DNA from: Streptomyces caniscabiei
GTDB taxonomy: Bacteria; Actinomycetota; Actinomycetes; Streptomycetales; Streptomycetaceae
NCBI RefSeq assembly: GCF_014930365.1
Contig: NZ_JABXWI010000003.1
Span: 434,001 to 498,000 of the forward strand
Length of the DNA: 64,000 nucleotides
Direction: 5' to 3'
In this document: one piece after another, positions 43,367 to 53,489 of the stretch
Layout: the number at the start of each line of letters is the position of its first letter
Numbering within the stretch: position 1 is the first letter of the stretch
Notes under the pieces: model-generated
Told to the model about the DNA's origin: nothing
Database searches by the model: none
What the model saw: only the letters and a program-made list of their open reading frames with translations
Made by a program: the position numbers and the translations under genes

Positions 43367-45564
43367 TGACCACCCCTTCCGGCCCCTCCAACCCCTCCGT
43401 CCCCGACTTCTCCGGGATCGAGCTGGGTACCCCGTCCGTCGACGGCGGCGCCGACGAGTGGCGTACGGCGGTCGAGAAGGCGGCCGGCGGCGAGCCGCTG
43501 TGGGAGACCCCGGAGGGCATCGGGGTCAAGCCGCTCTACACCGGCCAGGACCTGGAGGGCCTGGACTTCCTGGGCACCTACCCGGGCATGGCCCCGTATC
43601 TGCGCGGCCCGTACCCGACGATGTACGTCAACCAGCCCTGGACGATCCGCCAGTACGCGGGCTTCTCCACCGCGGAGGAGTCCAACGCCTTCTACCGCCG
43701 CAATCTGGCTGCCGGTCAGAAGGGCCTGTCCGTCGCCTTCGACCTGCCCACCCACCGGGGCTACGACAGCGACCACCCGCGCGTGACCGGTGACGTCGGC
43801 ATGGCGGGCGTGGCGATCGACTCGATCCTCGACATGCGCCAGCTCTTCGACGGCATCCCGCTGGACAAGATGACCGTGTCGATGACGATGAACGGCGCCG
43901 TGCTGCCCGTGCTCGCGCTCTACATCGTGGCGGCCGAGGAGCAGGGGGTGCCGGCCGAGAAGCTGGCGGGGACCATCCAGAACGACATCCTCAAGGAGTT
44001 CATGGTCCGCAACACCTACATCTATCCGCCGAAGCCGTCGATGCGGATCATCTCCGACATCTTCGCCTTCACCTCGCAGAAGATGCCCCGCTACAACTCC
44101 ATCTCCATCTCCGGCTACCACATCCAGGAGGCCGGCGCGACGGCCGACCTGGAGCTGGCGTACACGCTCGCGGACGGCGTCGAGTACATCCGGGCGGGCC
44201 GGGAGGCGGGCCTGGACGTGGACGCGTTCGCGCCCCGGCTGTCGTTCTTCTGGGCGATCGGCATGAACTTCTTCATGGAGGTCGCCAAGCTCCGCGCGGC
44301 CCGCCTGCTCTGGGCCAAACTGGTGAAGCAGTTCGACCCGCAGAACGCCAAGTCGCTCTCCCTGCGCACCCATTCACAGACCTCGGGCTGGTCGCTGACC
44401 GCGCAGGACGTCTTCAACAACGTCACCCGCACCTGTGTGGAGGCGATGGCGGCCACCCAGGGCCACACCCAGTCGCTGCACACCAACGCCCTCGACGAGG
44501 CGCTGGCGCTGCCGACCGACTTCTCCGCCCGCATCGCCCGCAACACCCAGCTCCTCATCCAGCAGGAGTCCGGCACCACCCGCGTCATCGACCCGTGGGG
44601 CGGCAGCGCCTACGTGGAGAAGCTGACGTACGACCTCGCCCGCCGCGCCTGGCAGCACATCCAGGAGGTCGAGCAGGCGGGCGGCATGGCCAGGGCCATC
44701 GACGCGGGCATCCCCAAGCTGCGCATCGAGGAGGCCGCGGCCCGCACCCAGGCCCGCATCGACTCCGGGCGGCAGCCGGTCATCGGCGTCAACAAGTACC
44801 GCGTGGAGAACGACGAGCAGATCGACGTGCTCAAGGTCGACAACTCCTCCGTGCGGACCCAGCAGATCGAGAAGCTGCGCCGGCTGCGCGCGGAGCGCGA
44901 CGAGCGGGCCTGCCAGGACGCCCTGGACGCGCTGACCCGGGCGGCCGGCGGCGAGGGCAACCTGCTGGAGCTGGCCGTGCGCGCGGCCCGCGCCAAGGCC
45001 ACGGTCGGCGAGATCTCCGACGCCCTGGAGAAGGTGTACGGCCGGCACGCGAGCCAGATCCGTACGATCTCCGGCGTGTACCGCAACGAGGCAGGGGAGT
45101 CCGAGAACGTGGAGCGTACCCGGAGCCTGGTGGACGCCTTCGCCGAGGCCGAGGGCCGCCGGCCGCGCATCCTGGTCGCCAAGATGGGCCAGGACGGCCA
45201 CGACCGGGGCCAGAAGGTGATCGCGACCGCCTTCGCCGACCTCGGCTTCGACGTCGACGTCGGCCCGCTGTTCCAGACCCCGGCCGAGGTGGCCCGTCAG
45301 GCCGTCGAGGCGGACGTCCACATCGTCGGGGTGTCCTCCCTGGCCGCCGGGCATCTCACCCTCGTACCGGCGCTGAAGGAGGCCCTCGCCGAGGAGGGGC
45401 GTGAGGACATCATGATCGTGGTCGGCGGGGTGATCCCGCCCCAGGACGTGCCCACCCTCCTGGAGATGGGCGCCGCGGCCGTGTTCCCGCCCGGCACGGT
45501 CATCCCGGACGCGGCGTACGACCTGGTGCGGCGGCTGGGGGCCGACCTCGGGCTCGACCTGTGA
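43366..45564 (+). CDS. mutB: Methylmalonyl-CoA mutase large (alpha) subunit, B12-binding
   Basis: A 732-residue catalytic subunit. The N-terminal TIM barrel binds the CoA ester ([60 protein letters not shown]). The C-terminal flavodoxin-like domain binds adenosylcobalamin with DGHDRG at 610-615, His612 being the lower cobalt ligand, followed by VGGVIPPQD. It makes succinyl-CoA from methylmalonyl-CoA for propionate, odd-chain fatty acid and branched-chain amino-acid use, and runs in reverse to supply polyketide extender units. It is coupled to mutA and meaB by overlaps. Confidence 0.97.
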   Translation: MTTPSGPSNPSVPDFSGIELGTPSVDGGADEWRTAVEKAAGGEPLWETPEGIGVKPLYTGQDLEGLDFLGTYPGMAPYLRGPYPTMYVNQPWTIRQYAGFSTAEESNAFYRRNLAAGQKGLSVAFDLPTHRGYDSDHPRVTGDVGMAGVAIDSILDMRQLFDGIPLDKMTVSMTMNGAVLPVLALYIVAAEEQGVPAEKLAGTIQNDILKEFMVRNTYIYPPKPSMRIISDIFAFTSQKMPRYNSISISGYHIQEAGATADLELAYTLADGVEYIRAGREAGLDVDAFAPRLSFFWAIGMNFFMEVAKLRAARLLWAKLVKQFDPQNAKSLSLRTHSQTSGWSLTAQDVFNNVTRTCVEAMAATQGHTQSLHTNALDEALALPTDFSARIARNTQLLIQQESGTTRVIDPWGGSAYVEKLTYDLARRAWQHIQEVEQAGGMARAIDAGIPKLRIEEAAARTQARIDSGRQPVIGVNKYRVENDEQIDVLKVDNSSVRTQQIEKLRRLRAERDERACQDALDALTRAAGGEGNLLELAVRAARAKATVGEISDALEKVYGRHASQIRTISGVYRNEAGESENVERTRSLVDAFAEAEGRRPRILVAKMGQDGHDRGQKVIATAFADLGFDVDVGPLFQTPAEVARQAVEADVHIVGVSSLAAGHLTLVPALKEALAEEGREDIMIVVGGVIPPQDVPTLLEMGAAAVFPPGTVIPDAAYDLVRRLGADLGLDL

Positions 45565-46556
45565 TCGATGTCGACGCCTACGCCAAGGGCGTGCTCGACG
45601 GGAAGCGGGCGATCGTCGCCCGTGCCATCACCCTCGTCGAGTCCACCCGACCCCAGCACCGGGTGCTGGCGCAGGAGCTGCTGACGGCGCTGCTGCCGCA
45701 CAGCGGCCGGGCCCGGCGGATCGGGGTCAGCGGGGTGCCGGGCGTGGGCAAGTCCACGTTCATCGACGCGTTCGGCACGATGCTGACCTCGCTCGGGCAC
45801 CGGGTGGCGGTGCTGGCGGTGGACCCGTCGTCGAGCCGTACGGGCGGCTCGATCCTCGGCGACAAGACCCGGATGGAGCGGCTGGCCGTCGACCCGGCGG
45901 CCTTCGTCCGCCCCTCCCCCACGGCCGGCACGCTCGGCGGGGTCGCCAAGGCCACCCGTGAGTCGATCGTGGTGATGGAGGCGGCCGGCTACGACGTGGT
46001 GCTGGTGGAGACCGTCGGCGTCGGCCAGTCCGAGACGGCCGTCGCGAACATGGTCGACTCCTTCCTCCTCCTCACCCTCGCCCGCACCGGCGACCAGCTC
46101 CAGGGCATCAAGAAGGGCGTCCTGGAGCTGGCGGACGTACTCGCCGTGAACAAGGCGGACGGCCCGCACGAGCGCGACGCCCGTACGGCGGCACGGGAGC
46201 TGTCGGGGGCGCTGCGGCTGATGCACGGGAAGGACGCGGTCTGGACGCCGCCGGTGCTGAGCTGCAGCGCCCGCGAGTCGACCGGCCTGGACACCGTCTG
46301 GGAGCGCCTGGAGCAGCACCGCACGCTCCTGGACTCCACCGGCCGCCTCGCCGCCAAGCGACGGGAGCAGCAGATCGACTGGACCTGGTCGATGGTCCGC
46401 GACGAGCTCCTCGGCCGGCTCCGCACCCATCCCGGTGTCCGCTCCCTCGCGCCCGGCCTCGAACAGCGCGTCAGGGACGGCGAGTTGACGGCGACACTGG
46501 CCGCCGAGCGGATCCTGGAGGCGTTCGGGGAGGGGTCCGCCGGTTCACCCGGCTGA
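45561..46556 (+). CDS. meaB: MeaB/ArgK-type G3E GTPase chaperone of methylmalonyl-CoA mutase
   Basis: A 331-residue GTPase: P-loop GVPGVGKS (58-65), [20 protein letters not shown] switch region, [10 protein letters not shown] (switch II) and NKADG specificity motif. MeaB proteins load, gate and protect the adenosylcobalamin of MutB. The GTG overlaps the mutB stop (GTGA), ensuring co-translation with its client. The historical name ArgK/LAO kinase refers to the same family. Confidence 0.94.
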   Translation: MIDVDAYAKGVLDGKRAIVARAITLVESTRPQHRVLAQELLTALLPHSGRARRIGVSGVPGVGKSTFIDAFGTMLTSLGHRVAVLAVDPSSSRTGGSILGDKTRMERLAVDPAAFVRPSPTAGTLGGVAKATRESIVVMEAAGYDVVLVETVGVGQSETAVANMVDSFLLLTLARTGDQLQGIKKGVLELADVLAVNKADGPHERDARTAARELSGALRLMHGKDAVWTPPVLSCSARESTGLDTVWERLEQHRTLLDSTGRLAAKRREQQIDWTWSMVRDELLGRLRTHPGVRSLAPGLEQRVRDGELTATLAAERILEAFGEGSAGSPG

Positions 46557-46667
46557 GCGCCCTGAGTGGTGGCGGCGTGCGATCCGGCTGACGGTGGATC
46601 ACGTCGGAGTCGGGTCAAGTCAGCTGACGAAGCACCAGCTGCCCGGCTGCGGCGGAAGGACCATCAG

Positions 46668-47213
46668 ATGCGTTCTGCCCGCATGCTGCTCGTCACCGGG
46701 GCGGCGGCCGCCGCCCTCGCCGTCACCGCTCCCGGCGCCTACGCCGACGGTGACGAGTGGGAGCACAAGGACAATGGCTACAGCAAGGAACACGGCAAGG
46801 ACAGCAGCCACGACGGCCCGCACGGCGGGGTTCACACGGGTGGCGGTGCGCTGACCGCTCCGGCCGACACGGGGCAGTGGGACTCCGAGCGGGCGGGCAA
46901 GCCCGGCGCCGGGGGCTACGACAAGGAGGAGTCCACCAAGGAGTCCTGGAACGGCGACCACGCCAAGGACTCGTGGAAGGGCGGCAACGACAAGGAGTCC
47001 TGGAAGGACGAGCACGAGAAGGGCTCCTGGAAGGACAACGAGGAGGCGGGAGCCTGGAAGGGCGACCACGACAAGCCGCACGGCGGGATGCACACCGGTG
47101 GCGGCGCGCTCGCCTCGCCGGCGGTGACCGCGGGCGGGATGGCGGTCCTCGCGGTGGCCGGTACGGGCATGTACGCCCTGCGCCGCAGGAAGACCGCCGG
47201 AAGCGTGGCCTGA
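46668..47213 (+). CDS. Secreted, repeat-containing small surface protein with C-terminal membrane anchor
   Basis: A 181-residue protein with signal peptide (LLVTGAAAAALAVTAPGAYA), two copies of PHGG-V/M-HTGGGAL and a central Trp/Lys/Asp repeat (TKESWNGDHAKDSWKGG and DKESWKDEHEKGSWKD). A C-terminal membrane helix (AGGMAVLAVAGTGMYAL) ends in RRRK. The layout is that of a sortase substrate, but no LPxTG or LAxTG motif is present; the nearest text is ADTG inside the protein. GGAAGGA is the SD. A class F sortase is encoded 207 bp downstream, suggesting a functional pair. The exact role is unknown. Confidence 0.8.
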   Translation: MRSARMLLVTGAAAAALAVTAPGAYADGDEWEHKDNGYSKEHGKDSSHDGPHGGVHTGGGALTAPADTGQWDSERAGKPGAGGYDKEESTKESWNGDHAKDSWKGGNDKESWKDEHEKGSWKDNEEAGAWKGDHDKPHGGMHTGGGALASPAVTAGGMAVLAVAGTGMYALRRRKTAGSVA

Positions 47214-47420
47214 GCCCATGCCGGGCGCGATACCTGGCGCGATAGCGAGCCGCGGCCGCCACACCGTGTGTCGTGTGGCGGCCCGGCCGGCGTCCCGGAG
47301 CGTGCCCTGTCCCCGGCCGGCGTGCCGAAGCGTGTCCCCGTCGGCGTGCCGGTGTGCGGCCCTCGCCCGCCCGGCCTCCCGTCTGTTCGTTCTGCTGCCG
47401 TACCTGTGAGGTGGTTCTTG

Positions 47421-48089
47421 ATGGCAGCCCACCCTGCTCCCCCCGGCGCCCGCGTCAATCTGACGGTGCTGAGCGCCGTGGTCCTGCTGATCCTGGCGGT
47501 GAGCCTGTTCGGCGGCGAGGACTCCTCGTCCGACACCTCCCGCCCGCCGAACGCCCGGCACGCCCCGCAGGCCGCGCCCGCCTCCCCCGCCGAGGAGGCC
47601 GCGCCCGTCGAACGGCCGGCGGACCGGCGGCAACGGGCGCCCGGGGCCAGGCCGGTCCGTCTGCTCATCCCCGAGATCCAGGTGAGCGCCCCCTTCGTCC
47701 CCCTCTCCGTCGGCCGCAACGGGCAGCTCGACGCCCCGCCCGCCGACGACGTGAACCTCGTCGGCTGGCACGCCGAGGGCGCCGTCCCCGGGGAGACGGG
47801 CACCGCGATCATCGCCGGGCACGTCGACACGGCGACCTCGCCGGCTGTCTTCGCGGGGCTCGGCGAACTGGAGAAGGGCGATGTCTTCCACGTGGTCCGC
47901 TCCGACCGGACCAGGGTCTCCTTCGTGGTCGACGCCCTGGAGACGTTCGAGAAGGACGACTTCCCCGACGAGCGCGTGTACGCCGACGCCGACCGGCCCG
48001 AGGTACGGCTGATCACCTGCGCGGGCGACTACGACCGCAAGGTCATGGACTACACGGAGAACCTGGTGGTCTTCGCGCACCGGACCTGA
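47421..48089 (+). CDS. Class F sortase (actinobacterial transpeptidase)
   Basis: A 222-residue membrane-anchored sortase. An N-terminal helix (VLSAVVLLILAVSLFGG) and a Pro/Ala-rich linker (about 35-75) precede the sortase barrel. The catalytic residues are visible: His134 in AGHVD, Cys200 in LITCAGDYD and Arg206. SD GAGGTGG lies before the ATG. Class F sortases attach or process cell-wall proteins in high-GC Gram-positives. The small repeat protein encoded upstream is the obvious candidate substrate although it lacks a standard sorting motif. Confidence 0.9.
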   Translation: MAAHPAPPGARVNLTVLSAVVLLILAVSLFGGEDSSSDTSRPPNARHAPQAAPASPAEEAAPVERPADRRQRAPGARPVRLLIPEIQVSAPFVPLSVGRNGQLDAPPADDVNLVGWHAEGAVPGETGTAIIAGHVDTATSPAVFAGLGELEKGDVFHVVRSDRTRVSFVVDALETFEKDDFPDERVYADADRPEVRLITCAGDYDRKVMDYTENLVVFAHRT

Positions 48090-48188
48090 GACCGGACGAC
48101 CGGCCCCCTCCCGCGCCGTAGGCGAACAACAAGAGACGAGCTGTCCAAAAACCCGTCCCGAAGTGGCCAAGAGCGATTCAAGGGACGG

Positions 48189-48224
48189 CCATGATTGATC
48201 AACGCACGTCCATGATTGCGCAAC
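48189..48224. promoter_or_regulatory. Two direct repeats with palindromic cores upstream of the carbonic anhydrase
   Basis: CCATGATTGATCAAC (48189-48203) and CCATGATTGCGCAAC (48210-48224) are 21 bp apart, two helical turns. They contain the palindromes TTGATCAA and TTGCGCAA. A TTTAGA box follows at 48238-48243. Confidence 0.5.
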
Positions 48225-48265
48225 TTGAACGTTTGAGCGTTTAGACCGGACGTACGTTCCTGCCC

Positions 48266-49087
48266 GTGAACTCTGACGCAACACCCCACAGAGGCGACGG
48301 CGCCGAGGCGACCGCCACCGGCGCGGACGCCCCGATATCCCACGCCAAGCCGCGCGGCCGACGCTCACTCCTGCGCGCCGCGCTGGCCGGTACCGCCGTC
48401 GTCGGCGGCGGCCTCGCGGTCGGCGCCTTCCCGGCCGACGCCGAGCCCGTGTCCCGCTCCACCCGCGCCACCCCCGGGCACTCCACCCCCACCCGGACCC
48501 GCCCGGCCACGGCGGACGAGGCGCTGAAGGAACTGTCGAAGGGCAACCGCCGCTGGCGGACCTTCCACGAGCAGCACCCCGACGAGGACTACGCCGTACG
48601 CAAGGCCCTGACGACCGGTCAGCAGCCCTTCGCGCTCGTCCTCGGCTGCATCGACTCCCGCGTCCCCCCGGAGCTGGTCTTCGACCAGGGCCTCGGCGAC
48701 CTGATGACCGTCCGCAGCGCGGGCGAGGTACTGGACCGGTCCGTGCTCGGCAGCGTCAAGTACGGTGTCCTGGAACTGAAGATCCCGCTGGTCATGGTGC
48801 TCGGTCACCAGTCCTGCGGCGCCGTGAAGGCGGCCGTCGCGGTGGACGAGAGCGGTGAGGAACTGCCGAGCGGCATCCAGTACATCGCGGACGAGATCGC
48901 TCCGGCCATCGACCACAGCGTGACCGGCGACGCCCGGGTCGCGGCGACCATCGACGCGAACGTCCGGCTCGTCCGCTCCAAGCTCAAGGCGGACCCCGAC
49001 ATCGCCGCCAAGCTGAAGGCCGGCGAGGTGGCCGTCGTCGGCGCCCGCTACGACCTGACGACCCAGCGGGTACATCTGCTCAAGTAG
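48266..49087 (+). CDS. Tat-exported beta-class carbonic anhydrase
   Basis: A 273-residue precursor. The leader carries GRRSLLRAALAGTAVVGGGL, a twin-arginine signal, followed by a linker and a beta-carbonic anhydrase domain (about 85-273). Zinc ligands are Cys128 in GCIDSR, His181 and Cys184 in GHQSCG; Asp130 and Arg132 form the conserved dyad. It interconverts CO2 and bicarbonate outside the membrane, where pH or CO2 supply may matter. The start is GTG with no good SD. Two direct repeats upstream indicate a dedicated regulator. Confidence 0.92.
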   Translation: MNSDATPHRGDGAEATATGADAPISHAKPRGRRSLLRAALAGTAVVGGGLAVGAFPADAEPVSRSTRATPGHSTPTRTRPATADEALKELSKGNRRWRTFHEQHPDEDYAVRKALTTGQQPFALVLGCIDSRVPPELVFDQGLGDLMTVRSAGEVLDRSVLGSVKYGVLELKIPLVMVLGHQSCGAVKAAVAVDESGEELPSGIQYIADEIAPAIDHSVTGDARVAATIDANVRLVRSKLKADPDIAAKLKAGEVAVVGARYDLTTQRVHLLK

Positions 49088-49104
49088 CGGATCCTGGCAG
49101 GGAG

Positions 49105-49143
49105 AAGGCGGCTCCGGTGGACCACCCACCACCGGGGCCGCCT
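49105..49143. terminator. Imperfect hairpin between carbonic anhydrase and the convergent secreted-protein gene
   Basis: AAGGCGGC and CCGGTGG can pair with CCACCACCGG and CCGCCTT across a short loop, allowing a small bulge. It lies about 20 bp after the carbonic anhydrase stop. Confidence 0.6.
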
Positions 49144-49186
49144 TCGCGTCGCCGGGCCGTCGAACGGGCCGCGTCCGGGCGGGTGC

Positions 49187-49705
<519 letters not shown>

Positions 49706-49914
49706 TCATCACCCTTCTGTAGGCGCGCCGTTCCGCCGTCCTCACCACCGCGCGCGAGCCGCGCGGACGGGGCTATGTCCGCGTCCTGTCACGGCACGTC
49801 CGGGTGCTGTCACGTCTCGCGCGCGGGTGTGGCGATGAGTCGCGGGCGCGGGCATGGTCTGTAGTGCGAGGCGGTGACGCACCGCCGGCACTCACCACGA
49901 CGTGGAGGCGCGCC

Positions 49915-50103
49915 ATGTGTTCACACCAGCCCCTGTGCCCCTCGGCCGACAGCACCGACCGCGCCACCGCGCACATCGTCGCCTTCCACCCCGAGCAGGG
50001 CTGGAACCTGCTGTGCGACGGGGCGATCGTCTTCGACGACACCGGTGAGATCCTGCCCGACGGCAGCATCGTCGCACCGAGCCGGCTCGCGGTCGCGGCC
50101 TGA
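49915..50103 (+). CDS. Small conserved protein, DUF5999-like
   Basis: A 62-residue protein beginning MCSHQPLCPSADSTDR, then HPEQGWNLLCDGAIVFDDTG and PDGSIVAP. It matches a short Streptomyces family (DUF5999) of unknown function with conserved cysteines near the N-terminus. GGAGG lies eight bases before the ATG. It has its own promoter region and no operon partner. Confidence 0.85.
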   Translation: MCSHQPLCPSADSTDRATAHIVAFHPEQGWNLLCDGAIVFDDTGEILPDGSIVAPSRLAVAA

Positions 50104-50122
50104 CACCTTCCGCGCACCGGGG

Positions 50123-50521
50123 CTACGGCAGGACCGCGAATCCGTCCAGCTCCACCAGCGCCCGCTCGTCCCAGAGCCGTACGACGCCGACGACCGCCAT
50201 GGCGGGGTAGTCGCGGCCCGCCAACCTCCGCCAGATCCCGCCCAGTCGGGGAGCGTGGCGCCGGTAGTCGGCGACATCCGTCGCGTAGACCGTGACCCGG
50301 GCGAGGTCGGCCGGCGCACCGCCGGCGGCCTCCAGTGCGGCCAGCAGATTGGCCAGGGCCCGCTCGAACTGCTCGTCCAGTGTCTCCCCCATGACCTTGC
50401 CGTCCGCGTCGAGCGCGGTCTGACCCGCCAGGAAGACGACCCGGCTCCCGGTGGCGACGACAGCGTGGGAGAAGCCCGTGGGCGGCGACAACCCGGCCGG
50501 GTTCACCCGCTCGACGCTCAT
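50123..50521 (-). CDS. RidA/YjgF-family enamine/imine deaminase
   Basis: A 132-residue RidA-like protein: GFSHAVVATGSRVVFLAGQT, the LEAAGGAPADLARVTVYATD segment and PAMAVVGVVRLWDERALVEL at the C-terminus. Family enzymes hydrolyse reactive enamines or imines to ketones and ammonia. It is translated with the acyl-CoA dehydrogenase (ATGA overlap). Within an aminoaromatic CoA pathway it could remove the amino group from a 2-amino-cyclohexene-type intermediate; this is inference. The usual substrate-carboxylate Arg position is not clearly resolved by eye. Confidence 0.88.
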   Translation of the reverse strand: MSVERVNPAGLSPPTGFSHAVVATGSRVVFLAGQTALDADGKVMGETLDEQFERALANLLAALEAAGGAPADLARVTVYATDVADYRRHAPRLGGIWRRLAGRDYPAMAVVGVVRLWDERALVELDGFAVLP

Positions 50522-51657
50522 GACGGCCTCCCCTCCGGCACGGTCCGCCGGTACGACTCCTTGGCGATGAGCGTCCGTTGCACCTCGCTCGCCCCCTCGT
50601 AGATGCGGGGCGCCCGCACCTCCCGGTAGAGGTGTTCGAGCAGATGGCCGCGGCGCAGCGCCCGTGCCCCGTGCAGCTGGACGGCCGCGTCGACGACGTA
50701 CTGCGCGGTCTCCGTGGCCAGCAGCTTCGCCATCGCGGCCCGTCGTGGCACGTCCGGGTCCCCCGCGTCGTACGCCGTCGCCGCCGCGTAGACCATGAGC
50801 CGGGCCGCCTCCGTGCGCAGCGCCATCTCGGCGACCTGGTGGGAGACGGCCTGGAGGTCTCGCAGCTTGCCGCCGAACGCGTCCCGTCGGGCGGTGTGCG
50901 CGAGGGTGGCGTCCAGGGCGGCCTCGGCCATGCCGACGGCGAAGGCGCCGACGCTCGGCCGGAAGAGGTTGAGGGTGGCCATGGCGACCCGGAAGCCCTG
51001 GTCGGGTGTGCCGAGGACGTCGTCGGCGGTGACGGGCACGGCGTCGAGGGCGAGGGCGCCGATGGGGTGCGGCGAGAGCATGTCGAGGGCCGTGCCGGTC
51101 AGGCCGGGGCGGTCGGCCGGGAGCAGGAAGGCGGTCACCCCGCGGGAGCCGGCGTCCGGGGTGGTGCGGGCGAAGACGGTGTAGAAGTCGGCCTCGGGGG
51201 CGTTGGAGATCCAGCACTTCTCGCCGGTGAGCCGCCAGCGGCCGGGGCCGTCGGGTTCCGCGCGCAGAGAGAGGGCGGCCGCGTCCGAGCCGGCGCCCGG
51301 CTCGCTGAGCGCGAAGGCCGCGACCGCGTCGCCGTCGCCGACCCGGGGGAGCCAACGGGCCCGCTGCGCCTCGGTGCCGTGGGTGTGCACCGGGTGGGCG
51401 CCCAGCCCCTGGAGGGCCAGTGCCGTCTCGGCCTCGGTGCAGACGTAGGCCAGGGACTCGCGCATCAGACAGAGGTCGAGCGCGCCCGAGGTGAACAGCC
51501 GGGTGAGCAGCCCCAGTCGGCCGAGCTCGGCGACGAGGGGGCGGTTGACGTGGCCGGGCTCGCCCTTGTCGGCCAGGGGGCGCAGGCGTTCGGCGGCCAG
51601 CGCGCGCAGCTCCGCGCACCAGGCGAGTCGTTCCGGTTCGAGCGAGAATGCGGTCAT
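50518..51657 (-). CDS. Acyl-CoA dehydrogenase
   Basis: A 379-residue FAD enzyme. It has the N-terminal helical domain, the middle sheet motif AAFALSEPGAGSDAAAL, WRLTGEKCWISNAPEADFYT, and the C-terminal bundle with catalytic Glu354 in IYEGASEVQ. It likely oxidises a (cyclic) acyl-CoA in the degradation pathway formed by the neighbouring ligase, hydroxylase/reductase and hydratase. It is the first gene of a minus-strand pair with ridA. The upstream region holds the conserved block (51694-51721) that also precedes the hydratase operon. Confidence 0.92.
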   Translation of the reverse strand: MTAFSLEPERLAWCAELRALAAERLRPLADKGEPGHVNRPLVAELGRLGLLTRLFTSGALDLCLMRESLAYVCTEAETALALQGLGAHPVHTHGTEAQRARWLPRVGDGDAVAAFALSEPGAGSDAAALSLRAEPDGPGRWRLTGEKCWISNAPEADFYTVFARTTPDAGSRGVTAFLLPADRPGLTGTALDMLSPHPIGALALDAVPVTADDVLGTPDQGFRVAMATLNLFRPSVGAFAVGMAEAALDATLAHTARRDAFGGKLRDLQAVSHQVAEMALRTEAARLMVYAAATAYDAGDPDVPRRAAMAKLLATETAQYVVDAAVQLHGARALRRGHLLEHLYREVRAPRIYEGASEVQRTLIAKESYRRTVPEGRPS

Positions 51658-51693
51658 TGCCCGTCCCTTCTCCCCCAGGGGGCCACTGCCGAG

Positions 51694-51721
51694 GTTATCG
51701 CGAACTGTTGACTGCCGTCAC
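51694..51721 (-). promoter_or_regulatory. Conserved promoter-proximal element, copy 1 (GATAAC ... GTGACGGCAGTCA)
   Basis: Read on the minus strand, GTGACGGCAGTCA is followed after nine bases by GATAAC, 37 bp before the acyl-CoA dehydrogenase start. The same arrangement with the same 9-bp gap occurs at 60807-60834. It contains the dyad TGAC-N4-GTCA and could also serve the divergent ligase gene. Confidence 0.7.
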
Positions 51722-51821
51722 CAAGGCGATACGCTCGCTGATGCGAGCCCACCCACGCCGGGCCGGTCCGGCACTCCGTGCGAGCCCACTTCGGCAGGGA
51801 CCACAGCAGGGGGCGAACGTC

Positions 51822-53465
51822 ATGAACTCCAGGTTCACCGCTCATGTCGACACCTTCGCCCGGGACTGTCTCCCGCCGCCGGACCAGTGGCCGGAGCTGA
51901 CGTTCGACCTCCCCGAGCTGTGCTATCCGGACCGGCTGAACGCCGCCGCCGAGCTGCTCGACGGCGGTGGGTCCGGGCGGCCCGCGTTCCGCGCGCCCGG
52001 CGGGGAGACCTGGACCTACGGCGAACTCCGGGCCCGTGTCGACCGGATCGCGCACGCCCTCACGTCCGCCCTCGGGGTGGTGCCCGGCAACCGGGTCCTG
52101 CTGCGCGGGCCCAGCACGCCCCTGCTGGCCGCGTGCTGGCTGGCGGTGCTCAAGGCGGGGGCGGTCGCGGTGACGGTCCTGGCGCAGCAGCGGCCGCGGG
52201 AGCTGGCGACCGTCTGCGAACTGGCGCGGGTCTCGTTCGCGCTGTGCGACCTGCGGTACGTCGACGACCTCGTGAAGGCGGACGTCCCGGGGCTGATGAT
52301 CGCCACCTTCGGCGGGGACGGGCCCGACGATCTGTTCGGTCTGCCGTCGGCGGACGGGGCACGCGGTCCCTTCGAGGCGGTGGACACGGCTGCCGACGAC
52401 GTGGCGCTGATCGCGTTCACCTCCGGGACGACCGGGCGCCCCAAGGGCTGTGTGCACTTCCACCGGGATCTGCTGGCGGTCGCGGACACCTTCTCCCGGC
52501 ATGTGCTGCGGCCCCGGGCGGACGACGTGTTCACGGGCTCTCCCCCGCTCGGCTTCACGTTCGGCCTCGGCGGTCTCGTCCTCTTCCCGATGCGGGCCGG
52601 CGCCAGCGCCCTGCTGCTCGAACAGGCGGGCCCGAGGCAGTTGCTGCCGGCGATCGCCGAGCACGGGGTGTCGGTGCTGTTCACCGCGCCGACCGCCTAC
52701 CGGGCGATGCTGGCCGAGCTGAACGGGTCGGCCGCTCCGGAAGCGGCGGGCGGGTCGAACCCGTACGACATCTCGTCGCTCAGGCGGTGTGTGTCGGCGG
52801 GCGAGAACCTGCCGGAGGCCACCTGGCGGGCCTGGCACGAGCGGACCGGGCTGCGGATCATCAACGGCATCGGCGCGACCGAGCTGCTGCACATCTTCAT
52901 CTCGGCGGCCGACGACGCCGTACGGCCGGGGACGACCGGCGTGCCCGTGCCGGGCTGGCGGGCGCGGGTGCAGGACGATGAGGGCAGGCCGGTGCCCGAC
53001 GGGCGGCAGGGGCTGCTCGCGGTGCGCGGCCCGGTCGGGTGCCGCTATCTGGCGGACGAGCGGCAGCGGGAGTACGTGCGCGACGGCTGGAACGTCACGG
53101 GCGACACCTATGTCCGTGAGCCGGACGGGTACTTCCGCTATGTCGCGCGCGCCGACGACATGATCATCTCGGCCGGGTACAACATCGCGGGCCCCGAGGT
53201 CGAGGAGGCGCTGATGCGCCATCCGGACGTGGTGGAGACGGCGGTGGTGGGGCGGCCGGACGAGGCGCGCGGCCAGGTCGTCGTCGCCTACGTGGTGGTC
53301 GCGGCGGGCGCGCGCCGGGACGGCGAGGCGCTGCGCGCGTTCCTGCAGGCGCGGCTGGCGCCGTACAAATGTCCGCGCGCATTCGTGTTCCTGGACGCGC
53401 TGCCGCGCACGGCGACCGGCAAACTCCAGAGGTTCCGGCTGCGCACCCTAGGTGACCAGCAGTGA
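51822..53465 (+). CDS. Aryl-CoA ligase, 2-aminobenzoate/benzoate-CoA ligase type
   Basis: A 547-residue ANL-family ligase. The N-terminus CLPPPDQWPELTFDLPELCY is typical of benzoate/2-aminobenzoate-CoA ligases. Core motifs are AFTSGTTGRPKG (A3), GIGATELLHIF (A5) and GWNVTGDTY (A7), with RTATGKLQRFRL at the end supplying the catalytic Lys. It activates an aromatic acid with ATP and CoA. The partner bifunctional hydroxylase/reductase, hydratase and dehydrogenase point to 2-aminobenzoate (anthranilate) or salicylate as substrate. It is divergent from the dehydrogenase and is followed by paaX after 24 bp. Confidence 0.88.
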   Translation: MNSRFTAHVDTFARDCLPPPDQWPELTFDLPELCYPDRLNAAAELLDGGGSGRPAFRAPGGETWTYGELRARVDRIAHALTSALGVVPGNRVLLRGPSTPLLAACWLAVLKAGAVAVTVLAQQRPRELATVCELARVSFALCDLRYVDDLVKADVPGLMIATFGGDGPDDLFGLPSADGARGPFEAVDTAADDVALIAFTSGTTGRPKGCVHFHRDLLAVADTFSRHVLRPRADDVFTGSPPLGFTFGLGGLVLFPMRAGASALLLEQAGPRQLLPAIAEHGVSVLFTAPTAYRAMLAELNGSAAPEAAGGSNPYDISSLRRCVSAGENLPEATWRAWHERTGLRIINGIGATELLHIFISAADDAVRPGTTGVPVPGWRARVQDDEGRPVPDGRQGLLAVRGPVGCRYLADERQREYVRDGWNVTGDTYVREPDGYFRYVARADDMIISAGYNIAGPEVEEALMRHPDVVETAVVGRPDEARGQVVVAYVVVAAGARRDGEALRAFLQARLAPYKCPRAFVFLDALPRTATGKLQRFRLRTLGDQQ

Positions 53466-53476
53466 TACCGAAGACC

Positions 53477-53482
53477 TAAAAT
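53477..53482 (+). promoter_or_regulatory. -10 box of paaX-type gene, overlapping a false ATG
   Basis: TAAAAT contains the ATG at 53481. A transcript starting about seven bases downstream would begin at the GTG at 53490, so the regulator may be leaderless. Confidence 0.45.
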
Positions 53483-53489
53483 GATCAAC

